A DNA stretch of 57,757 bases from Flavobacteriales bacterium (GTDB lineage Bacteria; Bacteroidota; Bacteroidia; Flavobacteriales_D; Crocinitomicaceae), in the NCBI GenBank assembly GCA_013373595.1, contig JABXHO010000011.1:1-57757 (forward strand). Direction: 5' to 3'. Position 1 is the first letter of the stretch. Every line of letters begins with the position of its first letter. The position numbers were made by a program, and so were the translations under genes. Below the pieces are notes generated by a model. The model saw only the letters and a list, made by a program, of their open reading frames with translations. It searched no databases and had not been told where the DNA came from. Below are positions 33,905 to 43,082 of the stretch, piece by piece.

Positions 33905-34825
33905 ATGTGGAAGACCGTATTACTGTTAATTGTGACAATTCTTGTTGTTCCCATCGCTGGATTTTATTTCAGTGAACCAATGACGGATTTGCAGTGGCAA
34001 ACAACGAAGGAGTTGATTTGGATCTATGTGATTGCCGCATCGGCTTGTTTTATTGTTAGTACGCTGACGAAGAATTACAGTCAGGTCGACAAGTTGTGGT
34101 CGGTGATTCCCGTAGCCTATGTTTGGGTAGCAGCGTATCGAGGTGGTTTTGAACCGCGCTTGGTGTTGATGTCAACAGTGGTAACCATTTGGGCGGCGCG
34201 CTTAACGTTCAATTTTGCCCGAAGAGGTGGCTATTCATGGAAATTTTGGACAGGTGAGGAAGATTATCGTTGGGCAGTTTTGCAGGCTCGACCCGAGTTT
34301 TCAAATCCGATTGTTTGGGCAATTTTCAATCTGTTTTTCATTTCCTTCTATCAAATGGGATTGATCTTACTTTTCACGATGCCCATTGTAAAATCGATGG
34401 GAGGAGGTCCACTTGGTTGGGCAGATTACCTATGTGCAGCAGGTGTTATTTTCTTTGTAATCCTTGAGGGAATCGCTGATCAGCAGCAATGGAATTTTCA
34501 ACAAGAAAAATACCGACGCATCCATGCGAAAGAGGAGTTGGGAGATTTCTACGGCAAAGGTTTCACACATACAGGACTGTGGGGAATGATGCGCCATCCC
34601 AATTATGCATCGGAGCAAGCCGTGTGGATTACGTTTTATTTTTTCAGCGTTGCAGCAACGGGGAGTTGGTTGAATTGGTCTGTTGTTGGCTGTTCATTGT
34701 TGGTGGTGTTGTTCAAAAGTAGCTCTGATTTCAGCGAGAAAATTTCTGCAGAAAAATATACGAGCTACGCGGATTACCAACGTCAAGTTCCTCGATTTGT
34801 TCCATTTACAAAATTTGGGAAATAG
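33905..34825 (+). CDS. DUF1295 membrane protein (steroid 5-alpha-reductase-like)
   Basis: A 306-residue integral membrane protein of the DUF1295 family, related to steroid 5-alpha reductases and isoprenylcysteine methyltransferases. The C-terminal signature is present: KGFTHTGLWGMMRHPNYASEQ (about 217-237), split here for length, followed by FKSSSDFSEKISAEKY. About seven hydrophobic segments are visible. The likely substrate is a lipid or isoprenoid. The DUF2797 gene starts 3 bases behind it, so the two are cotranscribed. Confidence 0.88.
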   Translation: MWKTVLLLIVTILVVPIAGFYFSEPMTDLQWQTTKELIWIYVIAASACFIVSTLTKNYSQVDKLWSVIPVAYVWVAAYRGGFEPRLVLMSTVVTIWAARLTFNFARRGGYSWKFWTGEEDYRWAVLQARPEFSNPIVWAIFNLFFISFYQMGLILLFTMPIVKSMGGGPLGWADYLCAAGVIFFVILEGIADQQQWNFQQEKYRRIHAKEELGDFYGKGFTHTGLWGMMRHPNYASEQAVWITFYFFSVAATGSWLNWSVVGCSLLVVLFKSSSDFSEKISAEKYTSYADYQRQVPRFVPFTKFGK

Positions 34826-34828
34826 GAA

Positions 34829-35725
34829 ATGAGCGAGTTTACTTCATTGAGCGGGTATGGATTTGATCATCGAGGGGCATTTCTTCGGTTGGACCATCAT
34901 GAAAATAACGCCATTCAGCGCGAGCATTTTTATTTGGTGAATCAATCTTTTACCTTGAAGAAGGAGTTGGGACGGTACTGCACAGGGCAGTTTGATTTGA
35001 AAACTTTGGAAGATGACGTTTGCCCTAATGCGGCAGAATTGCTCAGTCCGAAGGCGAATGTTTGCTTCGATTGCTTTGATTTCATCGGTTTCAATCCTGC
35101 ATTTTATCACTTGGAACAACACCAAATAAGCCCTCAGCAGCGCGCGTACAATCAAACGAATCACGTTGTTTACTTGGCATATTTTGCACCTGGATTGGTC
35201 AAAGTTGGTATTTCTTCTGAAGCGAGAAAGGAACATCGTTGGAAAGAGCAAGGAGCACGGTGGGTAGCGCATATTTACACTGTTGAAAATGCTTACGAAG
35301 CTCGGCACATTGAAGAGAAGATTAGCAGTAAGTTGAAATTGCCCGAAGTGATTTTAGGAAAGAAAAAACGCGATCTGTTGACGGTTCAACTACATGAAAA
35401 CGAAGTGAAGTCGGAGTTTTTCGAGCTGATGAATCAAATCGATGGGCTGTTTGAGCATAAAGTGAATCGTGAGCGCATCTTCGATATGGAAGCTTTTTAT
35501 AACCCCGATCGAGTGCCGTTGGCTACAACTATTATTGATGTTTCTGAGCATTCCGAGGGAAAAATATCAGGAAAGTGCATTGGACTCTACGGTGATCTTG
35601 TGGTTTTCGAAAATAAGGGCCAACAATTCATGTGTTCGCTCAAAAAATTGATCAGTTACAAAGTTTCATTTTCGGAAGAAGAAGAGAAGGTAGATTTTGA
35701 ACCGCAGCAAATTTCATTATTTTAG
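34829..35725 (+). CDS. DUF2797 protein with GIY-YIG-like core
   Basis: This 298-residue protein matches DUF2797. A Cys-rich N-terminal part (RYCTGQFDLK, EDDVCPNAAE, ANVCFDCFDFIGFNP) could bind zinc. It is followed by a GIY-YIG-like segment with HVVYLAYFAPGLVKVGISSE and RWKEQGARWVAHI near residues 110-150. Members are not homing endonucleases; their function is unknown. It ends overlapping the next reading frame. Its intact length agrees with the family. Confidence 0.85.
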   Translation: MSEFTSLSGYGFDHRGAFLRLDHHENNAIQREHFYLVNQSFTLKKELGRYCTGQFDLKTLEDDVCPNAAELLSPKANVCFDCFDFIGFNPAFYHLEQHQISPQQRAYNQTNHVVYLAYFAPGLVKVGISSEARKEHRWKEQGARWVAHIYTVENAYEARHIEEKISSKLKLPEVILGKKKRDLLTVQLHENEVKSEFFELMNQIDGLFEHKVNRERIFDMEAFYNPDRVPLATTIIDVSEHSEGKISGKCIGLYGDLVVFENKGQQFMCSLKKLISYKVSFSEEEEKVDFEPQQISLF

Positions 35726-35744
35726 AAAAAAAAGAACAAACTAT

Positions 35745-36233
35745 ATGATTTTATCACCGTTTCGCATCGTTGCTATTTTTATTACATTCCTTGGAGCCAG
35801 TCAGGCACAAGCTCAAAATGAGTGTGACTACCTCAGTCAGTCTTTTGATATTTTGGAACAAGCAATTTATTCTGAGTTAGTATCTAACAATGAAACATGG
35901 GATTCGGTACATGTATTGTTCGACGGTGAAGTCTTTATGCGAATAAATCAAGATTCAACGGATTTAAGATTATTACCAAGCACGTTCAATGTGAAGACAA
36001 GAGGGAGTAATTCTCGCGTTCTGTCGATCTCAACACCGTGTGTAACGGCTTCTTTTGCTTACGGTTTGTTTGGTAAGTTGAAATCCATTCGCTTCAAATA
36101 CGCATTGGGAGTGGAACTCTATGAAGGAACATGGACAGAAATGAATTTCGATAGAGAGGCTGATAAACTGGTGTATGTGGGAGAAAATGTGCCTGATAAT
36201 CCCATTTTTGAAATGAAGTATTTCATAAAATAG
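35745..36233 (+). CDS. Secreted hypothetical protein
   Basis: A 162-residue protein starting with a signal peptide (MILSPFRIVAIFITFLGASQAQAQ). The mature part is small and has Cys in NECDYLSQ and STPCVTAS. I do not recognise a family. I use the ATG at 35745 because it begins the signal peptide; an earlier in-frame ATG at 35697 would overlap the DUF2797 gene. It is the last gene of the DUF1295-DUF2797 group, 19 bases behind it. Confidence 0.7.
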   Translation: MILSPFRIVAIFITFLGASQAQAQNECDYLSQSFDILEQAIYSELVSNNETWDSVHVLFDGEVFMRINQDSTDLRLLPSTFNVKTRGSNSRVLSISTPCVTASFAYGLFGKLKSIRFKYALGVELYEGTWTEMNFDREADKLVYVGENVPDNPIFEMKYFIK

Positions 36234-36268
36234 AAGTGGCTTTAACTTTACGGTTTGGGAATGCCCCC

Positions 36269-36305
36269 AAAAAAACGCCCCGAAACCAATTGGAATCGAG
36301 GCGTG
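36269..36305 (-). terminator. Intrinsic terminator of the epimerase operon
   Basis: On the minus strand ACGCCTCGA pairs with TTCGGGGCGT (one mismatch) and is followed by seven T. It lies between convergent genes. Confidence 0.65.
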
Positions 36306-36383
36306 TATTTCATGTTTTACTTCAGTCATGATTTCGAAGCGAATTATTCACTCTTCGAATCTTTCAGTCGCTGAATCCATTCA

Positions 36384-37433
36384 TTACTTTTTTTCAATCT
36401 CGCCAGCTTCCACCAACTGACCGAAAAACTCTGTTGCCGTTTCTTTCAGTGGACGGTAGGATATTCCGAGGTCCTTTTTGCTCTTAGAATTGTCAGCTTT
36501 CCATGGGAATCCAACGTTCAATTTCACTTCTTTGCGGGTCATTCCAACAGATGGTGCCATTAACCATAGCAAGAACTTTGGAAGCTTTCGCGTCGAAATG
36601 GGATAGTTCGGGTATTCCTCTTTGATCATTCCCGCCAATTCACGGAATCCTGAGTTTTCACCAGAAATAATGTAACGACCTTTTGCCTCAGGTTTCATTC
36701 CAGCCTGATAATGAGCTTCGGCTAAATCGCGGACATCCACGCAACCAATGTTGAATTCAGGAGCTCCCATTTTGAAGTCACCTTTTCCTATTTGCTTCAT
36801 GATACTGAAGGACTCAGAAGTTCCGTGTGGATTGATTCCTGGGCCCAACACAAAAGAAGGATTGATGGTAACCATGTCCCAACGATCTTGCTGTTGTGCA
36901 ATGTTCCAAGCTTCTTTCTCGGCTTCAGTTTTCGAGTAGGAGTAGGGTTGGTGCTCAATAGAAGAGGTGGTGTTCCATTGTTCTTCCGTTAATTCTTGAT
37001 TCGGCATGGATAACACATCTTTTCCGTCTCCGTAAATCGCAGCACAACTACTGGTGACTACAACACGTTTAACACTATCGGTTCGATTGGCTGATTCCAA
37101 AACATTTCGCGTTCCTTTTTTGGCTGGATCAACCAAGTCTTTTTGCGGATCTTCTACACTTCGAACGAATGGTGAAGCGGTATGATACACCAACTGGCAT
37201 CCTTTCATCGCCTCGTCGTACGAACCTTCATCAAGCAATTCTGCCTTGAAGTACTTGATCGTTCCGGGCAATTTTGCCGCTAACTCATCGAGGTATTTCG
37301 TTTTTTCTTTATTGTCAGGTGTGCGTACTGCAGCATGAACCGTTCTTCCTTCGGAAAGGAGTTTTTCTACGAGCCTTCCAGCTACGTAACCTGTGGCTCC
37401 TGTAACTAACACGGGGGCATTTTGATCAATCAT
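36384..37433 (-). CDS. NAD(P)-dependent epimerase/dihydroflavonol-reductase-like SDR
   Basis: A 349-residue extended short-chain dehydrogenase/reductase. The cofactor loop is TGATGYVAGRLVEKL (about 11-25) and the catalytic pair lies in YSYSKTEAEKEAW (Tyr and Lys about 163-167), preceded by VVVTSSCAAIYG. The overall pattern matches the dihydroflavonol-4-reductase-like NAD-dependent epimerase group. The substrate is unknown. It follows the TetR gene by 7 bases, so it is probably the gene that regulator controls. Confidence 0.9.
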   Translation of the reverse strand: MIDQNAPVLVTGATGYVAGRLVEKLLSEGRTVHAAVRTPDNKEKTKYLDELAAKLPGTIKYFKAELLDEGSYDEAMKGCQLVYHTASPFVRSVEDPQKDLVDPAKKGTRNVLESANRTDSVKRVVVTSSCAAIYGDGKDVLSMPNQELTEEQWNTTSSIEHQPYSYSKTEAEKEAWNIAQQQDRWDMVTINPSFVLGPGINPHGTSESFSIMKQIGKGDFKMGAPEFNIGCVDVRDLAEAHYQAGMKPEAKGRYIISGENSGFRELAGMIKEEYPNYPISTRKLPKFLLWLMAPSVGMTRKEVKLNVGFPWKADNSKSKKDLGISYRPLKETATEFFGQLVEAGEIEKK

Positions 37434-37440
37434 CTGTCGT

Positions 37441-37962
37441 TTATTTTAATTTGTATTTATCGAGTAAACATTGTAAAAGTGGCTGTGGGTCAAGGTTTTT
37501 TATCAGAATTTCGGTGGCTACACCATCAATAATGGCTTCAACTAATCGGGCTTCCGCTTCTGGATTGGTGTACTTCAATTGCGTAAATGCATCGGAGAGC
37601 GAAGTTCGAAAATCCATCACTCCTTCGGTTTCTATATTGCATCGTTGCCATTTCAGAGTGTAAAACAAACGCCAAAACGGATATTCATTCGGGGAGATAC
37701 TAAATGGTAGTTGCAGCGCACTCAAAATGCGTTTTTTTGGATTCTCCTCTGAGGCTATTTCTCGGAAATACGCTTCTCCTTTGTTTAATCCTTCCTCGAG
37801 GATGGCTTGCAATAATCCTTCTTTGTTTTTGAAGTGACGAAAAATGAGCCCTTCCGAAACGCCTGCTCGTTTGGCAATTTTACTGGTGGAAGTTGCATCA
37901 ACGCCTTCGGAAGAGAAGAGTTCTAATGCCGCATTGAAGATATTTTGTTGCTTTTCTGTCAT
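37441..37962 (-). CDS. TetR-family transcriptional regulator
   Basis: A 173-residue regulator with a canonical TetR helix-turn-helix: QNIFNAALELFSSEGVDATS, then SKIAKRAGVSEGLIFRHFKNKEGLL up to about residue 50. The C-terminal part has CNIETEGVMDFRTS and no recognisable ligand site. The start is the ATG at 37962, behind the TACATTTG box and a palindrome (37968-37981), suggesting autorepression. The epimerase gene is 7 bases downstream. Confidence 0.9.
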   Translation of the reverse strand: MTEKQQNIFNAALELFSSEGVDATSTSKIAKRAGVSEGLIFRHFKNKEGLLQAILEEGLNKGEAYFREIASEENPKKRILSALQLPFSISPNEYPFWRLFYTLKWQRCNIETEGVMDFRTSLSDAFTQLKYTNPEAEARLVEAIIDGVATEILIKNLDPQPLLQCLLDKYKLK

Positions 37963-37967
37963 TATTG

Positions 37968-37981
37968 AGTGAGTAATCACT
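37968..37981. promoter_or_regulatory. Candidate operator of the TetR-epimerase operon
   Basis: AGTGA-GTAA-TCACT is a perfect inverted repeat between the -7 box and the start codon of the TetR gene. Confidence 0.6.
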
Positions 37982-37983
37982 TA

Positions 37984-37991
37984 CAAATGTA
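37984..37991 (-). promoter_or_regulatory. Promoter -7 box of the TetR-epimerase operon
   Basis: On the minus strand TACATTTG matches TAnnTTTG, 21 bases upstream of the ATG at 37962. Confidence 0.6.
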
Positions 37992-38026
37992 GACAACAAT
38001 TTGACTTCTTCAAGAAAAAGGTTGAT

Positions 38027-38755
38027 TTATTTTTTTAATTGAATGATTTTCAGCTTGTCCATTACCCACATAGAAACGTAGGTCGGGTCGATTTCGAACC
38101 ACTTTTGCGCAAAATTGGGGCGTGTTGCAGCATAGTGATGGTTGTTGTGCAATCCTTCACCGAGCATGAGCACTTCTACTGGAAATAGATTGGTGGATGT
38201 GTCGGTTGTCGCGTGATTTCGATAGCCAATTTTATGTGAAAACCAGTTGATGATTACTCCGTGAATGGGTCCCATGAAAAAATGGATGGGAAGCAGCAGC
38301 AAGAACCAGAGTGAGGGCGCAAAATACAGGTAGAAACACAAATAGAGTATTCCCCATACAATTCTTGAAGGCATGCCATGGGCAATAGTGTCGAAAGGTT
38401 CCCATTCGGGAAGGTTTTTTGTAAAGCGCTCTTCCACTTTGATTTCTCCTCGATAAATTCCCATGTACCAATACTTTGTTTTCATAAGCATTTTCCAGAT
38501 ACTCGGATCATTCTTGGGAGAATGGACGTCTTTTTCGGTGTCTGCATAGCTGTGGTGCATACGGTGGAGTCGGGCATAGGTAGAAGGACTCAAATAAGAT
38601 GAACCTTGCGCAATCCAACTAAAGACAAAAAAGAAGCGCTCCCAAAATTTCGACATTGTGAACAATTGATGGGCTGCGTAGCGATGCTGAAAAAATGTTT
38701 GAACGAATAATGATGTAAAGTGATGAATAACAATAAACAGGACGATCGCAAGCAT
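38027..38755 (-). CDS. Fatty acid desaturase (acyl-CoA desaturase-like)
   Basis: A 242-residue membrane desaturase with the three histidine boxes of the stearoyl-CoA-desaturase group: HRYAAH (about 24-29), HRMHHSYADTEKDVH (about 64-78) and EGLHNNHHYAA (about 204-214). Three or four hydrophobic segments surround them. It introduces a double bond into membrane acyl chains, probably at delta-9. The protein is shorter than typical members, but all boxes are intact. It is divergent from the prohibitin operon. Confidence 0.9.
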   Translation of the reverse strand: MLAIVLFIVIHHFTSLFVQTFFQHRYAAHQLFTMSKFWERFFFVFSWIAQGSSYLSPSTYARLHRMHHSYADTEKDVHSPKNDPSIWKMLMKTKYWYMGIYRGEIKVEERFTKNLPEWEPFDTIAHGMPSRIVWGILYLCFYLYFAPSLWFLLLLPIHFFMGPIHGVIINWFSHKIGYRNHATTDTSTNLFPVEVLMLGEGLHNNHHYAATRPNFAQKWFEIDPTYVSMWVMDKLKIIQLKK

Positions 38756-38905
38756 AGTTTCTGAGAGGTGTGATGGAATGGCTTCAAGTAAAGTTAAGGC
38801 AAATATTTATCAATTCACCACGAATCCATTGGAATAGAGCTGCGACCGTCTATCATGTTGTTCATTCTTATTTAAGATTTAGACCTATTCCTGTGGTAGA
38901 ACTGT

Positions 38906-38913
38906 TAAATTTG
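38906..38913 (+). promoter_or_regulatory. Promoter -7 box of the prohibitin operon
   Basis: TAAATTTG matches TAnnTTTG, 17 bases upstream of the ATG at 38931. Confidence 0.6.
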
Positions 38914-38930
38914 TGTATAATCAGTAGTAT

Positions 38931-39119
38931 ATGGAACGAAGATCAAAATTCATTTTCCAGGTAATCATCGGTGTAATCATCATTGGAGCTGTCATTTTCC
39001 TTGCATTTCGCTTTTTAATGAGGGGATCGCCCTTTTTTAAAGTCATGGCGCTCGGTGCGATTGTTCTGACTATCTATCTGGTTGTAGATTTCTTAAAACG
39101 CAAAGCAAAATATAAATAA
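38931..39119 (+). CDS. Small two-helix membrane protein
   Basis: A 62-residue protein with two hydrophobic helices (FQVIIGVIIIGAVIFLAFRF and VMALGAIVLTIYLVVDFL) and basic ends. No family is recognised. It starts behind a promoter box and ends 2 bases before the prohibitin gene, so it is the first gene of a two-gene operon and may be a partner of that membrane scaffold. Confidence 0.75.
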   Translation: MERRSKFIFQVIIGVIIIGAVIFLAFRFLMRGSPFFKVMALGAIVLTIYLVVDFLKRKAKYK

Positions 39120-39121
39120 AT

Positions 39122-39997
39122 ATGAATGATTTTAACAACGGGCAGCGCCCGATAAATATTGATTTTAATCCAAAGAAAGTCACACGCTACGTAGCTATCG
39201 GAGTGTTTGTTGTGATCGCCATTGTGATGTTTTTCATGTCATGGAAGGATGTAGAGCCAGGAGAGGAAGGATTTGTTTACCGTCCGTATGGAGGTGGTGT
39301 AGATAAGTCTCAGTCGTACTCGGAAGGATCTTACTTCATCGCTCCATGGAATGAAATGATAACATACAGCGTCCTTCAACAGTCGAAAACGTACACGTCT
39401 ACGGTCATGGATAAGAACGGAACGGATATTACGGTGGAAGTTGCAGTGAATTATTCGGTGATGAAAAATAAGGCGGCAAAATTACACTTAGATGTAGGTA
39501 AAAACTACATTAAAATTGTTGATGATAATTCACAAGGTGCAATTAAGGACGTGATCGGTAAATATACATACGAAGAAGTGTATTCTACGAAGCGAACTGT
39601 TTTAGAAGGAGAGATGGCAAGTAAACTAAAGAAGTCGTTGGCCGAAAACTACTTTAACCTTGAGTATGTGAAAATCAAAGATGTGAATTTACCGAAGGAT
39701 ATTGCCGCTGAAATTGTAGCAAAGGAAACGCAGAAGCAACGAAACTTGAAAGCAAAAGAGAAACAAAAAGAGGAAGAATACTTGGCGAATGCACGTATTG
39801 AAAAAGCACGCGGAGATTCATCTTTGATTATTTCTGCACGATTTAAAGCGGAAGCAATTCAGTTAGAGGCAACGCAAATTGCGAAAAGTCCTCAATACAT
39901 CGAGTTGAAGAAATGGGAAAAATGGGACGGTATTGGTTCGCCTTACGGTGAAAGCAATGTCTTTGGTTCAGGTGTATCTATCCTGAAATCAAACTGA
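39122..39997 (+). CDS. Prohibitin-family (SPFH) membrane protein
   Basis: A 291-residue SPFH/prohibitin homologue: one N-terminal membrane helix (about 25-42), then the SPFH domain (VEPGEEGFVYRPYGGG, ITVEVAVNYSVMKNK). A long charged coiled coil follows, with NLKAKEKQKEEEYLANARIEKA split near 215-236. Such proteins form membrane-anchored rings that often regulate FtsH-type proteases. No protease gene is adjacent. It is cotranscribed with the small membrane protein gene. Confidence 0.9.
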   Translation: MNDFNNGQRPINIDFNPKKVTRYVAIGVFVVIAIVMFFMSWKDVEPGEEGFVYRPYGGGVDKSQSYSEGSYFIAPWNEMITYSVLQQSKTYTSTVMDKNGTDITVEVAVNYSVMKNKAAKLHLDVGKNYIKIVDDNSQGAIKDVIGKYTYEEVYSTKRTVLEGEMASKLKKSLAENYFNLEYVKIKDVNLPKDIAAEIVAKETQKQRNLKAKEKQKEEEYLANARIEKARGDSSLIISARFKAEAIQLEATQIAKSPQYIELKKWEKWDGIGSPYGESNVFGSGVSILKSN

Positions 39998-40031
39998 GAT
40001 TTCTGAATGATTTTTCCTTAGAAGGAACTGA

Positions 40032-40067
40032 AACTGCTGCTTGGTAATTCGAGCAGCAGTTTTTTTG
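40032..40067 (+). terminator. Intrinsic terminator of the prohibitin operon
   Basis: AACTGCTGCT (40032-40041) pairs with AGCAGCAGTT (40052-40061) and is followed by a T-run. Confidence 0.85.
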
Positions 40068-40090
40068 TAAATTGAAGTCTAATTTTTCAC

Positions 40091-41188
40091 ATGAAACCGC
40101 GCCATTTTTCAAAAGATCAAGGGGTAGAATTTTACGCTGAACTGCGAAGCAGGGCAGATGCCTATTTCAAAGAAAATGGAATGGCGCGGACAGGAAATGG
40201 AGTGATGAAGTTCAAAATCATTCTTTATCTGTGCTTGGTTGTAGCGTCGTACTCGGCACTTTTGATGAGTTCATCCATTGAGTATTTTGCATTGAATTAT
40301 TTCTTTTTTGGTGTTTCGCTCTTGTTGGTGTTCTTTAACATTGCACATGATGCCGCCCACGGTGTGGCAGTGAAGAGCAAGCGTTTGAATCAATTCTTGT
40401 TTATACTAACATTTCAGTTTTTAGGACAAAATCCCTTTTTGTGGGGAAAGAACCATACGAATTCGCATCACATGTTTCCGAATGTGGAGGAAAGCGATGT
40501 TGATGTCCTAAATGTAGCAGGAATGCGCGTTACGGAAAGTGTCGCGCTCAAGTGGTACCATCGCTATCAATTCATTTACGTTCCGCTTTATTACATGTTC
40601 TATTCAATCAACTGGTTGTTTTTTCGAAATATTCTGTCGCTTTTCAATTATACAGCGCGTACCATTTCTACGAAGATGACAGTGAGCGAAACCATCTGGT
40701 TGATCTTTTTTAAAGTATGCTTTTTCAGTTACATGCTGGTGATTCCCATACTCGTATTGCCTTTCGGTTGGCTTCCCATTTTTCTTGTCTTTCTTGGTGT
40801 TCAAGTCCTTGTTTCACTGGTTGTTTTGTCGGTGTTGATTATCTCACACTTGTCAGATTATGTGGAGCATCCTGTACCCAATGAGGCGAATACTTTGCAG
40901 ATGAGTTGGGCAAAAATGCAATTGACCACCTGCATCGATTATGGCGTAAATAACCGATTCTTTCAGTGGACCTTAGGAGGTTTTAATACACATGCCATCC
41001 ACCATTTATTTCCGGATGTTTGTCATGTACATCATAAAGCGCTGCTGCCTATTGTACGTGAACTCTCGATAAAGTACAACATCCCTTATATCGAACTGTC
41101 ATATTGGGGAGCTGTACGCTCGCACTTTCGGTTTTTGAAAGAGATGGGAACACCTTCACCAAATATTCCTGCGGCTTATTCGAACTAA
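40091..41188 (+). CDS. Fatty acid desaturase, acyl-lipid (front-end-like) type
   Basis: A 365-residue membrane desaturase with boxes HDAAHG (about 89-94), HTNSHHMFP (about 124-132) and NTHAIHHLFPDVCHVHH (about 297-313). The third box reads HAIHH, close to the QxxHH type of front-end and acyl-lipid desaturases, without the N-terminal cytochrome b5 domain. It probably acts on membrane lipid acyl chains. It lies behind the prohibitin terminator as a single gene. Confidence 0.9.
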   Translation: MKPRHFSKDQGVEFYAELRSRADAYFKENGMARTGNGVMKFKIILYLCLVVASYSALLMSSSIEYFALNYFFFGVSLLLVFFNIAHDAAHGVAVKSKRLNQFLFILTFQFLGQNPFLWGKNHTNSHHMFPNVEESDVDVLNVAGMRVTESVALKWYHRYQFIYVPLYYMFYSINWLFFRNILSLFNYTARTISTKMTVSETIWLIFFKVCFFSYMLVIPILVLPFGWLPIFLVFLGVQVLVSLVVLSVLIISHLSDYVEHPVPNEANTLQMSWAKMQLTTCIDYGVNNRFFQWTLGGFNTHAIHHLFPDVCHVHHKALLPIVRELSIKYNIPYIELSYWGAVRSHFRFLKEMGTPSPNIPAAYSN

Positions 41189-41232
41189 AACTCAGAATAA
41201 ACCTTAAATTCGGGCACTCAAAAACAATCGAT

Positions 41233-41793
41233 ATGGAACGTGAAATTCAGAAACGTAGTGGTGGAAACTGTGAGCTTTGTGGAGCTTCAGAAGAACTGAA
41301 AATTCATGTAGTCTCGCCGAAAAATGGTGATTCTATTGACGAGTGTGCTCATTTGTGTTCAACTTGTCTTTCGCAAATTTCTGGAGATGCAGATCTTGAT
41401 CCGAATCATTGGAGATGCTTGAATGACAGTATGTGGAGCGAAGTGGATGCCGTAAAGGTACTCGCTTGGCGTTTGCTCAACGAAATGCGTTCAGAAGGGT
41501 GGCCGAATGATTTGCTCGAGATGATGTACTTGGATGAAGAAACGGAAGAGTGGGCAAAAGCAGGAATCCCGAGTGAGGATGCTGTGGTTCACCTCGACTC
41601 AAATGGGGTGCAATTGCAAGCTGGAGATTCTGTAGTACTCATCAAAGATTTGAAGGTAAAAGGAGGAAACTTCACGGCAAAACGTGGAACAGCTGTTCGA
41701 AATATTACCCTTGTTCATGACAATGCAGAGCATATCGAAGGAAAAGTGGAAGGTCAACGCATTGTGATCTTGACGCAGTACGTGAAGAAGTAG
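41233..41793 (+). CDS. PhnA-family zinc-ribbon protein (YjdM-like)
   Basis: A 186-residue protein with an N-terminal zinc-ribbon (NCELCGASEEL, then HLCSTCLSQ) and the C-terminal PhnA/YjdM domain. That domain is visible as VHLDSNGVQLQAGDSVVLIKDLKVKGGNF and VEGQRIVILTQYVKK, the first split here from a longer stretch. Despite the name the family is not established in phosphonate breakdown. I start at ATG 41233, which begins the conserved EREIQKRSGGNCELCG. The phosphoesterase gene follows after 12 bases. Confidence 0.88.
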   Translation: MEREIQKRSGGNCELCGASEELKIHVVSPKNGDSIDECAHLCSTCLSQISGDADLDPNHWRCLNDSMWSEVDAVKVLAWRLLNEMRSEGWPNDLLEMMYLDEETEEWAKAGIPSEDAVVHLDSNGVQLQAGDSVVLIKDLKVKGGNFTAKRGTAVRNITLVHDNAEHIEGKVEGQRIVILTQYVKK

Positions 41794-41805
41794 CCGCTTA
41801 CATCG

Positions 41806-43026
41806 ATGAGATCTGCTTTCGTATTCGTTTTTTTATCGGGATTGATTTTCTACAATTACCGATGTTTTACTTCAACGTTTGACGATCCGATTTTTCAAGC
41901 AACAATTGGAGTCGTTTCGATTTTAGCACTGGTGATTGGTTTGTTGACTTTGATTCGAATGAATTGGGTCTTTCGAACTGGATACGGACTTTCTGATCTC
42001 ATCACGAATTGGTCGATGGGAATATTCTTCGGCTTAATCATTTCGGCGTTAATGGTATCAATCGTCTTTCTTCTTGGCGATTTTGGACGACTTGTGTATG
42101 CCGTGATAGAGAAGATCTCTAATGGATCAATGCTTTGGATCAATCGTTCGGAATGGGTAGGGTATGTTGCGCTATTCATGTCTATTTTACCTGTTTCCCT
42201 GTTTATTTATGGGATGGCTCGTGGAAAATATCATTTCAAGGTACGCGAAGTCCAATTGTCATTTTCAGATTTACCCAAAGCCTTCGATGGCTATCGAATT
42301 GTACAGTTTTCGGACCTACACAGTGGAAACTATGATCGTTTTTCGGCGATGGAGAAAGCAGCGAAATTGATTCAAGATCAGCAAGCAGATTTGATTTTGT
42401 TCACGGGAGATTGGATCAATGCGAAGTCGGAAGAGATTGTTCCGTACAAGGAATTGTTCGCTGAGATGTCGGCTCCCGACGGAAAGTTTTGCTGTCTGGG
42501 AAATCACGATTACGGAGCACACCAGGCGTGGCACAATCTGGAAAAATACAAGTACATCAATGAGGCCGTTCGTGAACACATTTCGGATATGCAATTTGAG
42601 TTGTTGGATAATCGCAACAAAGTGATTGCTCGAAATGGAGAAGCAATTCGCTTGATTGGTGTAGAAAATTGGGGGAATGATCCATTTCCACGAAAAGGTG
42701 ATTTGGATGCTGCACTCGACGGAATTTCATCGAATGAATTCAAATTATTGCTCTCGCACGATCCTACGCATTGGGACAAAATTACGATTGATCATCCCGA
42801 ACACATTCATTTAACGCTTGCAGGACATACGCACGGAGCACAATTCGGAATTGAAACGAAACGATTTCAGTGGTCGCCCGTGAAATACGTCTACAAACGA
42901 TGGGGCGGTCTCTACGAAGAAAAAAATCAATATCTATACGTAAATCGCGGACTTGGTTTCATTGGCTACGCAGGAAGAATCGGTATGCGCCCTGAGATCA
43001 CAGTAATTGAGTTGAAGGCGGAATAA
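41806..43026 (+). CDS. Membrane-anchored calcineurin-like metallophosphoesterase
   Basis: A 406-residue protein with about five N-terminal membrane helices (about 1-140) and a C-terminal calcineurin-type domain. All metal motifs are present: FSDLHSGN (about 168-175), FTGDWIN (about 202-208), LGNHDYG (about 231-237), LSHDPTHW near 317 and LAGHTHGAQ near 342. Relatives hydrolyse UDP-linked lipids or cyclic nucleotides; the substrate is open. It lies 12 bases behind the PhnA gene, and converges on mqo. Confidence 0.88.
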   Translation: MRSAFVFVFLSGLIFYNYRCFTSTFDDPIFQATIGVVSILALVIGLLTLIRMNWVFRTGYGLSDLITNWSMGIFFGLIISALMVSIVFLLGDFGRLVYAVIEKISNGSMLWINRSEWVGYVALFMSILPVSLFIYGMARGKYHFKVREVQLSFSDLPKAFDGYRIVQFSDLHSGNYDRFSAMEKAAKLIQDQQADLILFTGDWINAKSEEIVPYKELFAEMSAPDGKFCCLGNHDYGAHQAWHNLEKYKYINEAVREHISDMQFELLDNRNKVIARNGEAIRLIGVENWGNDPFPRKGDLDAALDGISSNEFKLLLSHDPTHWDKITIDHPEHIHLTLAGHTHGAQFGIETKRFQWSPVKYVYKRWGGLYEEKNQYLYVNRGLGFIGYAGRIGMRPEITVIELKAE

Positions 43027-43082
43027 TCCTCGGATGTATTATCTTTCTTTTAACCGTATCTGAGCGGAGCCAAAGACACCGT

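Noticed and set aside
34829-35725. GIY-YIG homing endonuclease
   Set aside because: The whole protein fits DUF2797, and there is no intron or intein context.
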